Of a stretch of DNA of 64,000 nt, positions 31,438-42,782 are shown in pieces; within the stretch, counting starts at the first letter, position 1, and each line of letters begins with the position of its first letter. The notes beneath the pieces are model-generated. The model did not search any database, was not told where the DNA came from, and saw only the letters and a program-made list of their open reading frames with translations. This stretch comes from Branchipolynoe longqiensis (Eukaryota > Annelida > Polychaeta > Phyllodocida > Polynoidae), in NCBI GenBank assembly GCA_030323885.1, contig CM059196.1, positions 40,748,535-40,812,534 of the forward strand. The letters are read 5' to 3'. The position numbers and the translations under genes are program-made.

Positions 31438-31514
31438 TTTACAATTGGTTTGACTCGACCAGGATTCAAACTCACGATTCCACGATCTACCAACACGGGA
31501 GATGGACGCTCTAA

Positions 31515-34013
31515 TGCCAAGTACACACCTACCATATAGGATTCACGCACTAAAACTCGCCACTCGACCCAACCCGCTTAAAACTGAAAACGGGCCGATT
31601 CATTTTTTGAATCATGAATCATTTTTTGAATCATGGCTGTCTTTTTCGACCTCGAAAAAGCCTATGACACAACGTGGCAGCATGGCATCATGGAGGATCT
31701 TCATGCGATTGGCCTTCGTGGCCACTTGCCAATTTTCATCAGGAACTTTCTTGCCTTCAGGCATTTCCGCGTCCGTGTCAAGACTACCTATTCCCGCCTA
31801 CACTCACAGGAACTAGGAGTACCTCAAGGCAGCATACTGGCCGTGACCCTTTTCGGGGTCAAGGTCAATGGTATTGCTGCTGCTGTAAAGCAGGGGGTCT
31901 CCTGTAGTCTTTTCGTGGACGACTTTGTTTTATATTACAGCGGTGCTAACATGAATGTCATAGAGAGACAGCTACAACCAAGCATAAATGGGATCCATCG
32001 ATGGTCAGTTCTGAACGGTTTCAAATTTTCCAAGACCAAAACAGTCTGCATGCACTTCTGCCTGCTGCGTAGAATACATGCGGAACCGGAGCTGACCCTG
32101 GATGGGGATCCCATTAAAGTCGTTGAGAAAACCAAATTTCTGGGCCTCATTCTCGACGCAAAACTGTCTTTTGTGCCACATATAAAGTACCTGAAAACAA
32201 GATGCCTGAAAGCGCTGGATATTCTGAGGGTGCTGTCCAGCTCAGAGTGGGGAGCGGACAGAGATGTTCTGCTCTCTGTGTACAGAACCTTGGATCGTTC
32301 ACGAGTGGATTACGGCAGCATAGTATATGGTTCCGCAAGGAAATCATATATTGGGCTGCTAGACACGATCCACCACCAGGGACTGCGCCTGGCCCTTGGG
32401 GCCTTCCGCACCTCACCAGTTCAGAGCCTTTATGTCGAAGCCAATGAACCATCACTTAATAACAGGAGAATCAAACTGGCCATGCAATATGTAGTCAAGA
32501 TAAAAACTAATGCATTGAATCCTGCACACAATTGTCTATTCGAGCAACATGACGAATCCAGGTATGAAGCCAGGCCAAATTACATCCGGCCACTGAGGCT
32601 CCGAATGAAACCTCATTTGGAGGCCTTAGGCGTGGATTTGGACGTGTTGGAGGATGCCAAAGTCCCAGAACATCCCCCGTGGTCGTTGAGAAAGCCATCG
32701 GTTATCCTCCGACTCACGGAACTGAGGAAATCTGGGACACATCCACTCGAGTACAAAGGACTGCATGCAGAGATTCAAGGCCAGTTTGCAGACCACCTCT
32801 CCATATATACTGATGGTTCGAAAGACCAAAGCCGGGTAGCTGCTGCGGCACCGACGGGAAAAATTTGGTGTACGTTTGCCAGATCAGAGCTCGATTTTCA
32901 CTGCAGAGGCCCGAGCACTCCTTCTCGCTTTGGAGTATATCGAGGTATCCAACCAGACTAACTATGTTATATACAGTGATTCCTTCTCTTGCCTCCTGGC
33001 TGTTGCTGGACTGAAAACGAATCACCCTATTCTAGCAATGGTCATTTATAAAATGAACCAACTGACAACAGATGGGTATGATATCCACCTGTGCTGGGTG
33101 CCTGGCCATGCTGGCATACAAGGAAACGAACGAGCTGATCGGGCTGCGAAGAAGGCCCTGAACTGTGATCTTGAACCATGTCTGATCCCTCACTCTGATC
33201 TGAAACCACTAATAGCCACCCACATAAAATCCAAATGGCAACATGAGTGGGATGAAAACATCAATAAACTTAAAGAAATTGAACCATCTGTGGGAAAGCC
33301 ACCACAGACTCATGCGGGAGGTCGGCGGGACCAAGTGGTCCTTAGTCGCTGCCGTGTTGGCCACTCGTGGCTTACACATGCTTTTCTGCTCAAGGGGGAA
33401 CCTCCCCCTGAATGTATTGGGTGTCAGTCCCCACTGACACTCAAACACATTTTACTAAGTTGCGTTGATTTTTTGGCCCTGCGCCAACGGTTCTACACTG
33501 CAGGCAGTATGCATGACCTTTTTACTAAGGTAAAACAGGAAAACATTTTAGCCTTTTTGAGGGCAGCTGGACTGTACCACCTTATATAGTTTACTAAATG
33601 GATTCTATTAATTATTAATGAAACTTTTCTTTTTCTATGGGAATTTGTTTCCCTTGACCACAGATATATGATTGTGAGCTTTCTAATTTAATTAGTGTCT
33701 ATTGGCACATAATTGATTGTCTGCTTTTACATGTAAAAGCGATGGTTTGAACAAAAAACAAACATTTCTCGCCGTGAATATGGCCTATGCTGCCGACACG
33801 GCGTAAAGCAACCACCAATCAATCAATCAATTGAATCATGAATCGCAATTGTAATCGGCCCGTTTTAGCCCTAAAACTGAGTTTTTAGTCGTGAATCGCA
33901 ATCGCTAGGTGTGCGCGGGGAGCGCACACCTAGCGATTTTTGTGCGCGAAACGGGCAGTTTTAGATCGTAAACGGTAGGTGGGTGCGGATAAACGGTAGG
34001 TGTGTACCTGGCA
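31515..34013. mobile_element. MITE-G copy 2, itself split by LINE-1
   Basis: The left end TGCCAAGTACACACCTACC and the right end GGTAGGTGTGTACCTGGCA match copy 1. Its own sequence is only about 31515-31635 plus 33841-34013; the rest is the LINE. TAA precedes the left end, while the right flank begins AACT rather than TAA, so the right duplication has lost one or two bases. Confidence 0.85.
31636..33830 (+). pseudogene. 5'-truncated I/Jockey-type LINE: reverse transcriptase and RNase H (LINE-1)
   Basis: The frame 31633-32961 begins with an ATG supplied by the target site, so the element is truncated within the reverse transcriptase. Visible are motif A FFDLEKAYDTTW, motif B GVPQGSILAVTLF, motif C FVDDF, FKFSKTKTVCMHF and KFLGLILDAKLSF. 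RNase H follows: IYTDGSK (Asp), then in the next frame (32876-33589) FTAEARALLLALE (Glu), IYSDSFSCL (Asp) and WVPGHAGIQGNERADRAAKK (His, Asp). A C-terminal Cys-His cluster is C-x2-C-x8-H-x4-C. A one-base frame change at the A-run 32859-32863 separates the frames. TTGAATCATG at 31626-31635 and 33831-33840 is the target duplication; the 3' end is (CAAT)n. Not autonomous because ORF1, the endonuclease and the N-terminal reverse transcriptase are missing. Confidence 0.92.
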
Positions 34014-34039
34014 ACTCATTCGGCCATCCCGTCTGGTTG

Positions 34040-34985
34040 ACGACCTTGTGACTATATTGTTCACAAGGAGGTTGCAGCTGCTGCACCAAAAACCTCATTG
34101 CGACCCAAATGGTCGCCCAGAGGTCACCAACCATTTTCATAGGTTAACGACCAGTTGGAGACCTTGGGCCAAATGTATGAACAACTTTTTATCGGCTCCG
34201 GTGTTAAGGGCACAAGGCCGGTTAGCTAACGTCCGTGTTGGGATATGTGTCATGGGAAATGTATGAGGCCAAAACACGGCAGGGTTAGCTAACCGATGCG
34301 TTATTTATAGATTTGGGAAATCCCTCTGACCCTGTTGCCGGCGAGCACCGCTATTTGACAATATGGCCACTATTTCGGCGGCGGCGGCGTTAATATTGCT
34401 TCAATTATTGGTTCCATTTGACCAAAATTCGGCGATGGCGTTAATATCGGTTCGATTTTGTGGTTAAATTGACCAGATTTAACTTCATGAGTATCATCAT
34501 ATTCTGTTAAATATGATAGCATTGAATAGATTTGGGCCTAATATATAAGCGCCGATTCGGTGGTGGCGGCGATTTGTTTTGTTTGCATTCGTCGATTCAA
34601 CAACATTCATATCGCCGCCAATATAGTGTCGGCATTAATATCGGTTCGATTTTGGTGTTAATTTGATAACATTTCACGGTTTGAGTGTGTAATTCTGTTA
34701 AATATGATAGCATTGAATAGATTTGGGCCTAATCGGTCCCTAACACCGATGATAAACTTGATATGGCTTGGGGTTAGCGTAGCCGACGTTAAACTCGCGG
34801 AGTTTCCCTAACCCGGCGACATACATACCGACTTTTCGCTGCTAACCCAGATATCCCTGCTAACCACGGGTTTGGAGCGCTAACCCCACTTCATACATTT
34901 GGCCCCAGTAGTTCTTTTTGGTCGCAAGGTGGTTGCCAGTGGTTGTAAGCCCTAGTGTAACTGATGCTCTAAGTATTTATTAAAT
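34040..34985. repeat. GGTCGCAAAGTGG family (M-N) split by M-I
   Basis: GTTGCAGCTGCTGCACC, AACCTCATTGCGACCC and AAATGGTCGCCCAGAGGTC (34070-34160) and the resumption GGTCGCAAGGTGGTTGCC (34920-34940) follow the order of the copy at 45885-46066. The element at 34165-34907 lies between. Confidence 0.65.
34165..34907. mobile_element. TIR element M-I (about 743 bp)
   Basis: The left end GGGCCAAATGTATGAA is mirrored by TTCATACATTTGGCCCC at the right. Further inverted similarity: GGTTAGCTAACG near the left, CGCTAACCCC near the right. The interior has a direct duplication of TTCTGTTAAATATGATAGC (34501 and 34693) and GGTTCGATTTT words. No coding frame. Borders to within a few bases. Confidence 0.7.
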
Positions 34986-35220
34986 ATTCGTTGCTATACA
35001 TTTAAGGGAATACTAAGTGGATTTATTTGAACCTGTTATTGCTGAAGCCTATGGAGTTTTAACAAGCACACCACAATTACTTTGGCATGTTTTCAGTTCG
35101 AATATCTCCAAAGTAAGCCATTTTAAATTTAAAAAATACTTAAAGTTGATATGAAGTAGATTACAATGATCAACCTAATATATTTATCTCAAAAATGATA
35201 GAAACTCAAAACCATGGGAT
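34970..35220 (-). mobile_element. MITE-A copy, partial
   Basis: TAAGTATTTATTAAATATTCG, AGGGAATACTAAGTGG, GAACCTGTTATTGCTGAAGCC, TTTGGCATGTTTTCAG, CCTAATATATTTATCTC and AACTCAAAACCATGGG match the reverse of the consensus. The far end is missing. Confidence 0.7.
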
Positions 35221-35446
35221 TTTTATTTTAGTGATCGATTCTATATTCTGCTCATAACGGCTAAGTGCATGCACTTGTTTTCGCCGCTGTGCAGTAGTGT
35301 TCATTATACATACGGATTTATTTCCTTTTCAATAATTTTCAATAATCTTTGTGGACAATGCAACTTTAAGGAAGAACTTGGACCAGATTTAGAGGGAATA
35401 CAGGTACGGTTTGAGAAGTCTCAGCATCAACTCAAGTCGTCACTAA

Positions 35447-36025
35447 TGTCCCTGTCACACTACGACGCTTCTCGCCGGCGCGCCGTCAGCACGCAAAATA
35501 TCTTCTACGCGTCGAGACACGTCCAACTTTTCGGCAGTTTGGGGAAAAAGATCGGCGTCAGCGCAGCCCGTTAATCGCGCGGGGCCAACGTTAGTCGACG
35601 AGTGAGGAAAAAAAAAAAAAAGGTTTGGCGCGACCTGCTCATATGACCTTAGATGTTAGTAGGATGTAAAACAACAAAGCAACAGTTTGGCGCAACTTGT
35701 AAGAATGACCGTCACGCATGCGTGGCGACTGCCTAGCATTCGGATAACGTTATTCCAGCGCTCTCGACGTTCTTCTGACGTCGCCATAATATTGGCAACC
35801 GCGCGTTGAATCACGTTGTCGGTCGTCACGTTTTTTTGACATGCTAAAAACCTCTAGCGACCTCCTACCCTCCCTGACGTCCCCCGGCGACTTTCGATGT
35901 CCAGATTAGTGTACCGAGGTGTACCGACGTTCGCATAATGTCCCCCTAACGTTTCCCGTCGTTTCGGCAAAAAATGACACACGTCGACACGCGTTGGAGA
36001 GAAGCGTCGTAGTGTGACAGGGCTA
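35447..36025. mobile_element. TIR element M-B, copy 2 (579 bp), with embedded SINE tail
   Basis: The ends TGTCCCTGTCACACTACGAC and GTCGTAGTGTGACAGGGCTA are flanked by TAA (35444-35446) and TTA (36026-36028). At 35634-35683 a SINE type A tail (ATATGACCTTAGATG, AGGATGTAAAACAAC) is bracketed by GTTTGGCGCGAC and GTTTGGCGCAAC. The word CGACGT and its variants fill the rest. The frame 35269-35574 is not a gene. Confidence 0.85.
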
Positions 36026-36029
36026 TTAC

Positions 36030-37185
36030 CTATGAGTACAGTGAGTTCTGGCGTTCTAAAGGGGCAGTAACATCACCAACACAACTGTACTCATTTATTG
36101 TGATAGAATATGACTATTTATCTTGAAACTGCATATTCTCTAGGAGTTAATTAAGGCTGAGCCAAGGCTGAGGTCCTCTGTGGCTTATTTACATTGTTCA
36201 GTCCTAATGACCCTCCTCAGCTGTTTAATGACGTAGGTCAGGGAATACTTACAGGTGGATAAACCTTCTATATGGAAAATCACCTGAAACATGTTTAGAC
36301 TCATGAGGGCAATTAATTATAGCGGAAGGTTTATAAATACACAGTTCGCTGCAAGAGAATTCCCCACGGAAACTTTCCGGACCACACCAACTTTGAACGG
36401 TAGTGAATTTAAGGACCTTTGACTACACATTATAGTCTATGTAATTCGATGACGTCACAAAATGGGCTACTTGAGCCTCTAGCCCAGTAGGCAATGACTG
36501 ACTGGTCTCACAGGAATTCGGACTAAAATCCCACGGCTATGTTTAGCAGTTCTAAGTACGCAGTACAAAACAGATCATCTTTCTGGAATATGAATATTTA
36601 CTGGGTATTCATTTAAAGAATATATATTAAATTCCAGATTTTCAGCGGTACTACAATTTATAAGAGAAGCTTTGCAAACGGTCTGTTCAGTGTGGATGGT
36701 GCTTTTCCAAATATGCTCACTTGATCTGTAGATTAATTTGCCAACCATCGCCTTAAGATCTTATTTTGGAGTTGGTTTCTATTTTTATGGAGCAAAGAAA
36801 TTCCGATGGCTGACATTCAGGCTAGTTCTATAAACGTTTCCTCCATTAAGCGGAAGTACAAAAAACCCGAATACTAACTCGTTAAAATGCGGAAAAAAGA
36901 TTATGTCACGTGGTGTGTGTGTGTGTGTGTGTGTGTGTGGAGCGTGATGCCAATAAAGGAAACAGTGTGCCTAGAGTGGGATTTAAACTCACACATTTGA
37001 CCATTCCATTAGGCTATCGAGGCTCCTCGATGCAATCACCAAATATACACTGGGTTAGTGTCTAAGCATTAGGCTATCGATGCTCCTCGATGCAATCACC
37101 AAATACACACTACGTATCTGCTTGTCTGAGAGCTCAGTACAAACTACTATATTTGTCCCTGAGAATACTGGTAATTTAATCATTG
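36030..37185. other. No gene recognised; short local repeats
   Basis: A (GT)n run lies at about 36915-36940. A 60-base unit with ATTAGGCTATCGA and GCTCCTCGATGCAATCACC is duplicated in tandem at about 37010-37127. No coding evidence. Confidence 0.5.
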
Positions 37186-37189
37186 CTAT

Positions 37190-37485
37190 CAAGCTTCCCG
37201 TGTAGAAGATCGGAAGTTCGAATCCCGGCCGAGTGAAACGAATGACTTACAAAGTTGATACTTGTCGCTACATAGCCTGGCACACGGCATTACTAGGATA
37301 GGGCAAGGACTGGTCAGCTGAGTATCAGGATAATGTGACTGAGTGTGATATCAGGTCATGGTGCTGGCAGCCTGATCTCCCAGTGGGGTAGTACTATAAA
37401 GGCACCATGAGTACGCACTGTCACAAGTCGGTACCTATCCTCATATGACAATATCTGTTGCCAGGACGTAAAACACCAACAAACA
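37190..37485 (+). mobile_element. tRNA-derived SINE, tail type A
   Basis: Starts in the head (CAAGCTTCCCGTGTAGAAG, GAAGTTCGAATCCCGG), carries the full body, and ends ATATGACAATATCTG, CCAGGACGTAAAACACC, AACAAACA. Confidence 0.88.
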
Positions 37486-37489
37486 GTGC

Positions 37490-38650
37490 GTGGACATGCG
37501 CAATACGTGAGCTAAATTAGGGGTGGACTTTAAATGCATCGTCAAATGATATTATCTATTATTTACACATATATTGTAAATAGTTGTAGTCACAGGCCAT
37601 GGAAGACCAGTGCCACGGCACTGACAAAACACTTTAATCAATGAATAAACTATATTTACAAAAAAATAAGATAATTAGTGTAATTGGATGACCTCTGGGA
37701 TCAGTGATGGAGAGCTTATGCTAAGACTTAAAAATTGTGCTCACAATGCTGTCACACAAGGAATATTTTATTTTCAATTCCCATCGTCATTTTAATTCTG
37801 CTATATGTAGCGCAATGGAAAATTAACAATGTTCTCACTTTGTTCTCGAGAAATGGGCCAGAATTAAAGTGGCATAATCTGATGATTTTGAGGTTATTTA
37901 AATTAATATATTAGGTTAATCATTTTAATCCACTTTCATTGCTCACGGACACAGCTGACTCAGAGGCATGAGTGGGTTAATCAAGGCTTTTATTCGGGCG
38001 CTGCCCGCCCGGAGGCATGTATATTGACTATGTATCATCGGGCAAGAAGCGAACGAGCGAAGGCCCCGATATATTTGGAAAATGAAATGTGATGAGGGCA
38101 TATGAGTCATGTGAACGATTTAGCAAACGAGTAATCAATTACGTTAAAGTACAATAGCAATAGTTAATGATAAAAATATGAGATAACAGTAGAGTGTAAA
38201 TTATCAGAAATCTGACATTTAAGTAGGTGTGATCTGTCAACTGCACGGGTGTCAGTCGCTCAGTAGATGGTATTCTTTATTTTTTAGTTTAAATGCTTGA
38301 TTGGTTTTTGGTTTTGTTGATTGTTGTGGGCACAATCAACTGCAGGTGTGGGTGGGTGGGTAAAATTGGAGGTGGGAAGTGGTCAGTGCGGGCGTTTGGA
38401 GAAGACTGACCAGCTTTGGTGGCTCCGGAAGACCCCAGGATAGTGCCTGGCCATGATGTCTGGCAGGAGTTGTTATATAGGCTGGAGGGGGGAAGATGGC
38501 TTCCCCCCCTCTCCCTCCCCCCCTCATCACTCACTCCCCACCACCACCACCACCACCACAGTAGTGGCAGGGGGGGGGGGAGGGCTTCGGCCTTGAGCCT
38601 ACCATGTCCAGCAATGACACCGAATGAGCGACCTCACTCATTCAAGACAC
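37490..38650. other. No gene recognised; C/G-skewed stretch at 38460-38580
   Basis: AT-rich to 38340, then a stretch with GTTATATAGGCTGG, runs of C, a (CAC)n run and a 10-base G run. GCTTTTATTCGGGCGCTGCCCGCCCGG near 37985 contains a GGGC palindrome. No product recognised for the frames at 38289-38655. Confidence 0.4.
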
Positions 38651-38828
38651 TTTAGTTTCGAAATAACTTTTATTTGAAAGGGTTAACTTTGGAGAAGTTT
38701 GAAGTGAGGTCATGTTAAATTTAATTTGGCGTGCATACCGAATTCCCAGATTATAGATCTACATTCTGCCTACCCGTTTTAGAGCTGCAACACAAGAGTA
38801 CCAAGCTATGATAACTGTTGAGCTGTTT

Positions 38829-39436
38829 AGAGCTGCATAGTCCGATAGTTTTGGGGTTCTGTCATTTTCTGAGATATCAATATTAGGTTGATCGTTATTA
38901 TCTACCCTACCTTATTTTGAAGTAACTTTTATTGTAAATGAATAACTTTTGAGATATTTGAAGTGCAACCATGGAAATATAATGTTGGCAAGCTTGCCGA
39001 AACTCTGACACCGTAGACCTCAGCAATGTCAGTTTCTATTAAACTGACTTAGTATCCCCTTGAACTATGCAGCAACACATGCTTAATAAGTGCAAAGGTA
39101 TCTACCGTATATGTCCCAATAGAAGCACGCTACCCAATAGAAGCACATCCCCTATTTCAAGATTGAAAGCGCGCACAAATTTACAAACATATTCAGACTG
39201 AATGCACATAAAATAAGACAATCCCACTTTATTTCAGAGGCATGACAAAAACAAATCCACAAAATTGTCTAACTTTGAATAGACGCGCATCCATGTGTCT
39301 GCCCTCGAGCAGTGCATGTCAATTGGGACATATACGGTAAGTTGGATATATAGGGCTCTAATCAAATTTAGATACGTTTAAAAAAAAAATTGAAACTGTG
39401 ATGCGATCATCAGACTATGCAGCTTTAATCACATGC
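38829..39436 (+). mobile_element. MITE-A copy carrying MITE-K
   Basis: The left end TTTAGAGCTGCATAGTCCGAT and the right end ATCAGACTATGCAGCTTTAA are inverted repeats; the internal order matches other copies. The 233-bp MITE-K lies at 39105-39337. A further partial MITE-A piece lies upstream at 38655-38770. Confidence 0.8.
39105..39337. mobile_element. MITE-K, 233 bp, TA duplication
   Basis: The ends CCGTATATGTCCCAAT and ATTGGGACATATACGG are perfect inverted repeats flanked by TA (39103-39104 and 39338-39339). The neighbouring uninterrupted sequence GTATCTAAGTTGG at 39441 shows the empty site with one TA. A TA duplication fits Tc1/mariner-like insertion. Interior includes AGAAGCACGC and AGACGCGCAT words, no coding frame. 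Confidence 0.85.
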
Positions 39437-39440
39437 TCCA

Positions 39441-40200
39441 GTATCTAAGTTGGACATATGCGACCTCAAGTTGTACATATGCGACCTCTAAGTTGTACAT
39501 ATGCGACCTCAAGTTGGACATATGCGACCTCTAAGTTGGACATATGCAACCTCTAAGTTGGACATATGCAACCTCTAAGTTGTATATATGCGACCTCTAA
39601 GTTGGACATATGCGACCTCTAAGTTGGACATATGCGACCTCTAAGTTGTATATATGCGACCTCTAAGTTGGATATATGCGACCTCTAAGTTGGACATATG
39701 CGACCTCTAAGTTGGACATATGCGACCTCTAAGTTGGACATATGCGACCTCTAAGTTGTATATATGCGACCTCTAAGTTGGATATATGCGACCTCTAAGT
39801 TGGATATATGCGACCTCTAAGTTGTACATATGCGACCTCTAAGTTGGACATATGCGACCTCTAAGTTGGACATATGCGACCTCTAAGTTGGACATATGCG
39901 ACCTCTAAGTTGGACATATGCGACCTCTAAGTTGGACATATGCGACCTCTAAGTTGGACATATGCGACCTCTAAGTTGTACATATGCGACCTCTAAGTTG
40001 TAATAGCGACATGCTATGCGACCTCTAAGTTGTACATATGCGACCTCTAAGTTGGACATATGCGACCTCTAAGTTGTACATATGCGACCTCTAAGTTGGA
40101 CATATGCGACCTCTAAGTTGGACATATGTGACCTCTAACTTGGACATATGTGACCTCTAAGTTGGACATATGCGACCTCTAAGTTGGACATATGTGACCA
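39441..40200. repeat. 22-bp satellite array (about 34 units) derived from MITE-A
   Basis: The unit CTAAGTTGGACATATGCGAC plus CT repeats with GTACATATG and GTATATATG variants. The first unit is the MITE-A phrase CAGTATCTAAGTTGGACATATG, and after the array the MITE-A phrase ACCAAATCTAG resumes. So the array grew from one MITE-A segment. One irregular unit lies near 40000. Confidence 0.95.
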
Positions 40201-40380
40201 AATCTAGCTGACTGTCTTGGTTTCTAAAATCTTATGCTTGACGTCCAATAGCCGATGATAACAATCCAAAAACCGATGATAAAAAGCAATGTCTTCTAGA
40301 GGCTTCGTTAAATAAAAACAAGCTTTACTTGACTAAAACGTGATGATTTCGGTGGATTATACAGCTTTAATTTAGTTTAA
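40201..40380 (+). mobile_element. Right end of the MITE-A copy that hosts the 22-bp array
   Basis: ACCAAATCTAGCTGACTG, TTGGTTTCTAAAATC and the final GGATTATACAGCTTTAA correspond to the end of MITE-A, with unassigned sequence between. Confidence 0.55.
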
Positions 40381-40526
40381 ATGAGCAAGCAGAGGTACGG
40401 ATGCCTCTTCCTCCTTCCCACAATGTCATTACTGCAATTGTTGACATGTCCAACTGGGCAGGAATAACGTGATGTCATTAAGCAAAAGGACACTGCACAC
40501 ATTAATCACGCCGCTCTGTGTATTAA

Positions 40527-41050
40527 TGGTGCTGTCACATTATGACGCTTCTCGCCAATGCGCGTCGACGTACGTGATTTTTTGGCGGAACGTCGGGATA
40601 CGTCAGGAAGCGTTATGCGCGCATTAGGCGCGCATTGGTATTCATTGATGGATGGCGAGGGTCAGCGAGGGTCGGCGCTGTGCATCAGGGGATCGGCGAA
40701 GTTTTGTGCTTGCACAAAACTTTCGACGTGCGACAATGCGTGGGTGCCAACATTATATCGATGTTAGCGGCACGTCAAGATACGTTAAATGCGCTGGAAT
40801 AATGTTATGCGAACACCAGGCATATGCTTTGCGCATGTGAGGCTCGTTGTGCCATAACAGGATGGTGACCAAACATTTTTAGTTTTTTTTCTCACGCGCC
40901 GATATACTTTACCACAACGTCGGCCGCGCGCTACCAACACATTGCGCTGACATAAAACTTGTTCCCACCGCGCCAAAAAGTTTGATGTTTCTCGACTTTT
41001 TTGCGCGTTGGTGGCATGCCAACGAGAAGCACCGTATTGTGACAGGGCCA
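40527..41050. mobile_element. TIR element M-B, copy 3 (524 bp), reverse orientation
   Basis: The ends TGGTGCTGTCACATTATGAC and GTATTGTGACAGGGCCA are bordered by exact TAA duplications (40524-40526 and 41051-41053). The palindrome AAGTTTTGTGCTTGCACAAAACTT has 12-base arms at 40699-40722. The SINE tail found in the other three copies is not recognisable. Open frames on both strands are not genes. Confidence 0.85.
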
Positions 41051-41053
41051 TAA

Positions 41054-41410
41054 GCTCCACGTTGCATAATTGAGAGACTGGGTGATTAACAAACTCCGTG
41101 ATAGAAGGCACAGCAATAGGCCAACCAAATGGGTTAGTTTCTTATCACAGCTGAATGTTTACTTTCGTGGTTAAAATCGGCTAGTTGTAGCGAGCTGCAC
41201 GCAATTCACCACCAGTGTAAATGTGTGATTAATTAAACCGAGACTGCCTGTGGGTGGGGGCTCGGGGTGAGGGGAGCGACCATGTGGGGATGATTTAGAA
41301 TGTTCGATAGAAAGGTTTGTAGCTGTTGCGTCGTTTCACAAAATGTGTGGGAAAATTAATTTTGGTGATGATTGCGCAAATGTAAGTATATATACACATA
41401 TCAATATAAA
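41054..41410. other. No gene recognised
   Basis: Unassigned sequence between a TIR element and an AT microsatellite. Confidence 0.4.
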
Positions 41411-41413
41411 CAC

Positions 41414-41414
<1 letters not shown>

Positions 41415-41459
<45 letters not shown>

Positions 41460-41461
41460 CA

Positions 41462-41494
<33 letters not shown>

Positions 41495-42420
41495 CACCAT
41501 ATATATATATATGTTTATATATATGCTATATACGGGTATATAAATTTATGTCAATCTATAAATAAATTTACAAAAGTATACCTATATGCACATTATATAT
41601 ATATATGTGCTCTATAATCTATTATGGGAATATAAACAAGGACACTACCACCGAGCAGTTCTCCCCCTCTATATTACTCTACACCTGAATTCATGTGACT
41701 TAGCTAGTAGTACCCACTCCTATTCATTGAGTTACTACTACCCAACCTGCTATGCCTAGCTTAGTTCCTTCATCCACCAATGCACTGCCACCTGTGAGTG
41801 GCTCATGACTGCATGATACCAGCTGCGCCTGGTCACTACCACTGCCGCTCCCGCTCAGCAGGACGGATTTTTAATTTTAGGTGGGCATATTATATATTCC
41901 CGCCAGAGAATATACACTTTTCTCAACCACTCCTGTCTTTTGTTATTTCTGTTTCCAGGGGACGACTCTTTATATATATATATATATCAATATATTTACA
42001 TCAATATATATAATATTAATTAATTAGTGGTTTCGTTGCGTCGTGTCAGCAGCATAGGCCTTTTCAAGGCGAGTATATAATAATATATATTAATATATAT
42101 ATATATATGTATCACTATATATTATATATATTATTATATGTATGGCTATATCAATAATTTTCTGTATATATTGGAACAATTATTAGTATATATATCAGCT
42201 GTATATAATAATTAATATTTATAATATACATAATATTTATCATATATATAATATATAATACATATAACATATATAATACATATAATATATATATAATATA
42301 CATAGTATATATATAATATATAATATATATAATATTATATATAATATATTATAATAATATAATATATATTATGTAAATGATATATATAATATATACAATA
42401 TATACAATATATAGCCTTGT
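41415..42420. repeat. AT microsatellites and AT-rich sequence
   Basis: (TA)n runs at 41418-41455, 41464-41492 and 41970-42420 with a duplicated AAGCACCATATATA. A more balanced stretch lies at 41636-41960. Ile-Tyr frames are artefacts. Confidence 0.9.
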
Positions 42421-42429
42421 ATACAGCCA

Positions 42430-42780
42430 CTGTATGCAGGTGTAGGGCGAAGGGTCTCCGGCAACCGATTCTATTCTGGGCTACCATTAGAGGTTCGCGG
42501 GTTCGACGCTAGGCGCGCGTGCAGCGCCAGTGTCGCAGCACTGAGTGCGCGCACTGGCATTCTTGGCCATCATACGGCACTGCGCTGCCTCCATCCAAGA
42601 GCGACACACCTCTAATAAATATAGGCCTATATAATATATGTACTATCTATAATTTTACTCCAGTTCACATTCGTAAATACCATTTATTTCGACCACTGCA
42701 AGCTGGAGTTCGAACTTAGTATATATATATAAATTATTAACATACTAATTCTCAAGTAACTTCACCATGTGCTAGATTTT
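42430..42780. other. No gene recognised
   Basis: A tRNA-like GGTTCGCGGGTTCGACGC occurs near 42492, but no matching A-box or cloverleaf could be built. Otherwise unassigned. Confidence 0.35.
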
Positions 42781-42782
42781 TA

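Larger units (their letters stand above)
31438..34037 (-). mobile_element. SINE tRNA-like head split by MITE-G
   Basis: CAATTGGTTTGACTCGACC...GGGAGATGGACGCTCTAA (to 31514) and ACTCATTCGGCCATCCCGTC (from 34014) are the two halves of the SINE head as seen unbroken at 44300-44383. The MITE at 31515-34013 lies between them. Confidence 0.85.

Noticed and set aside
39441..40200. 22-bp regularly repeated array considered as a CRISPR
   Set aside because: Direct tandem units without spacers, in animal DNA, grown from a MITE.
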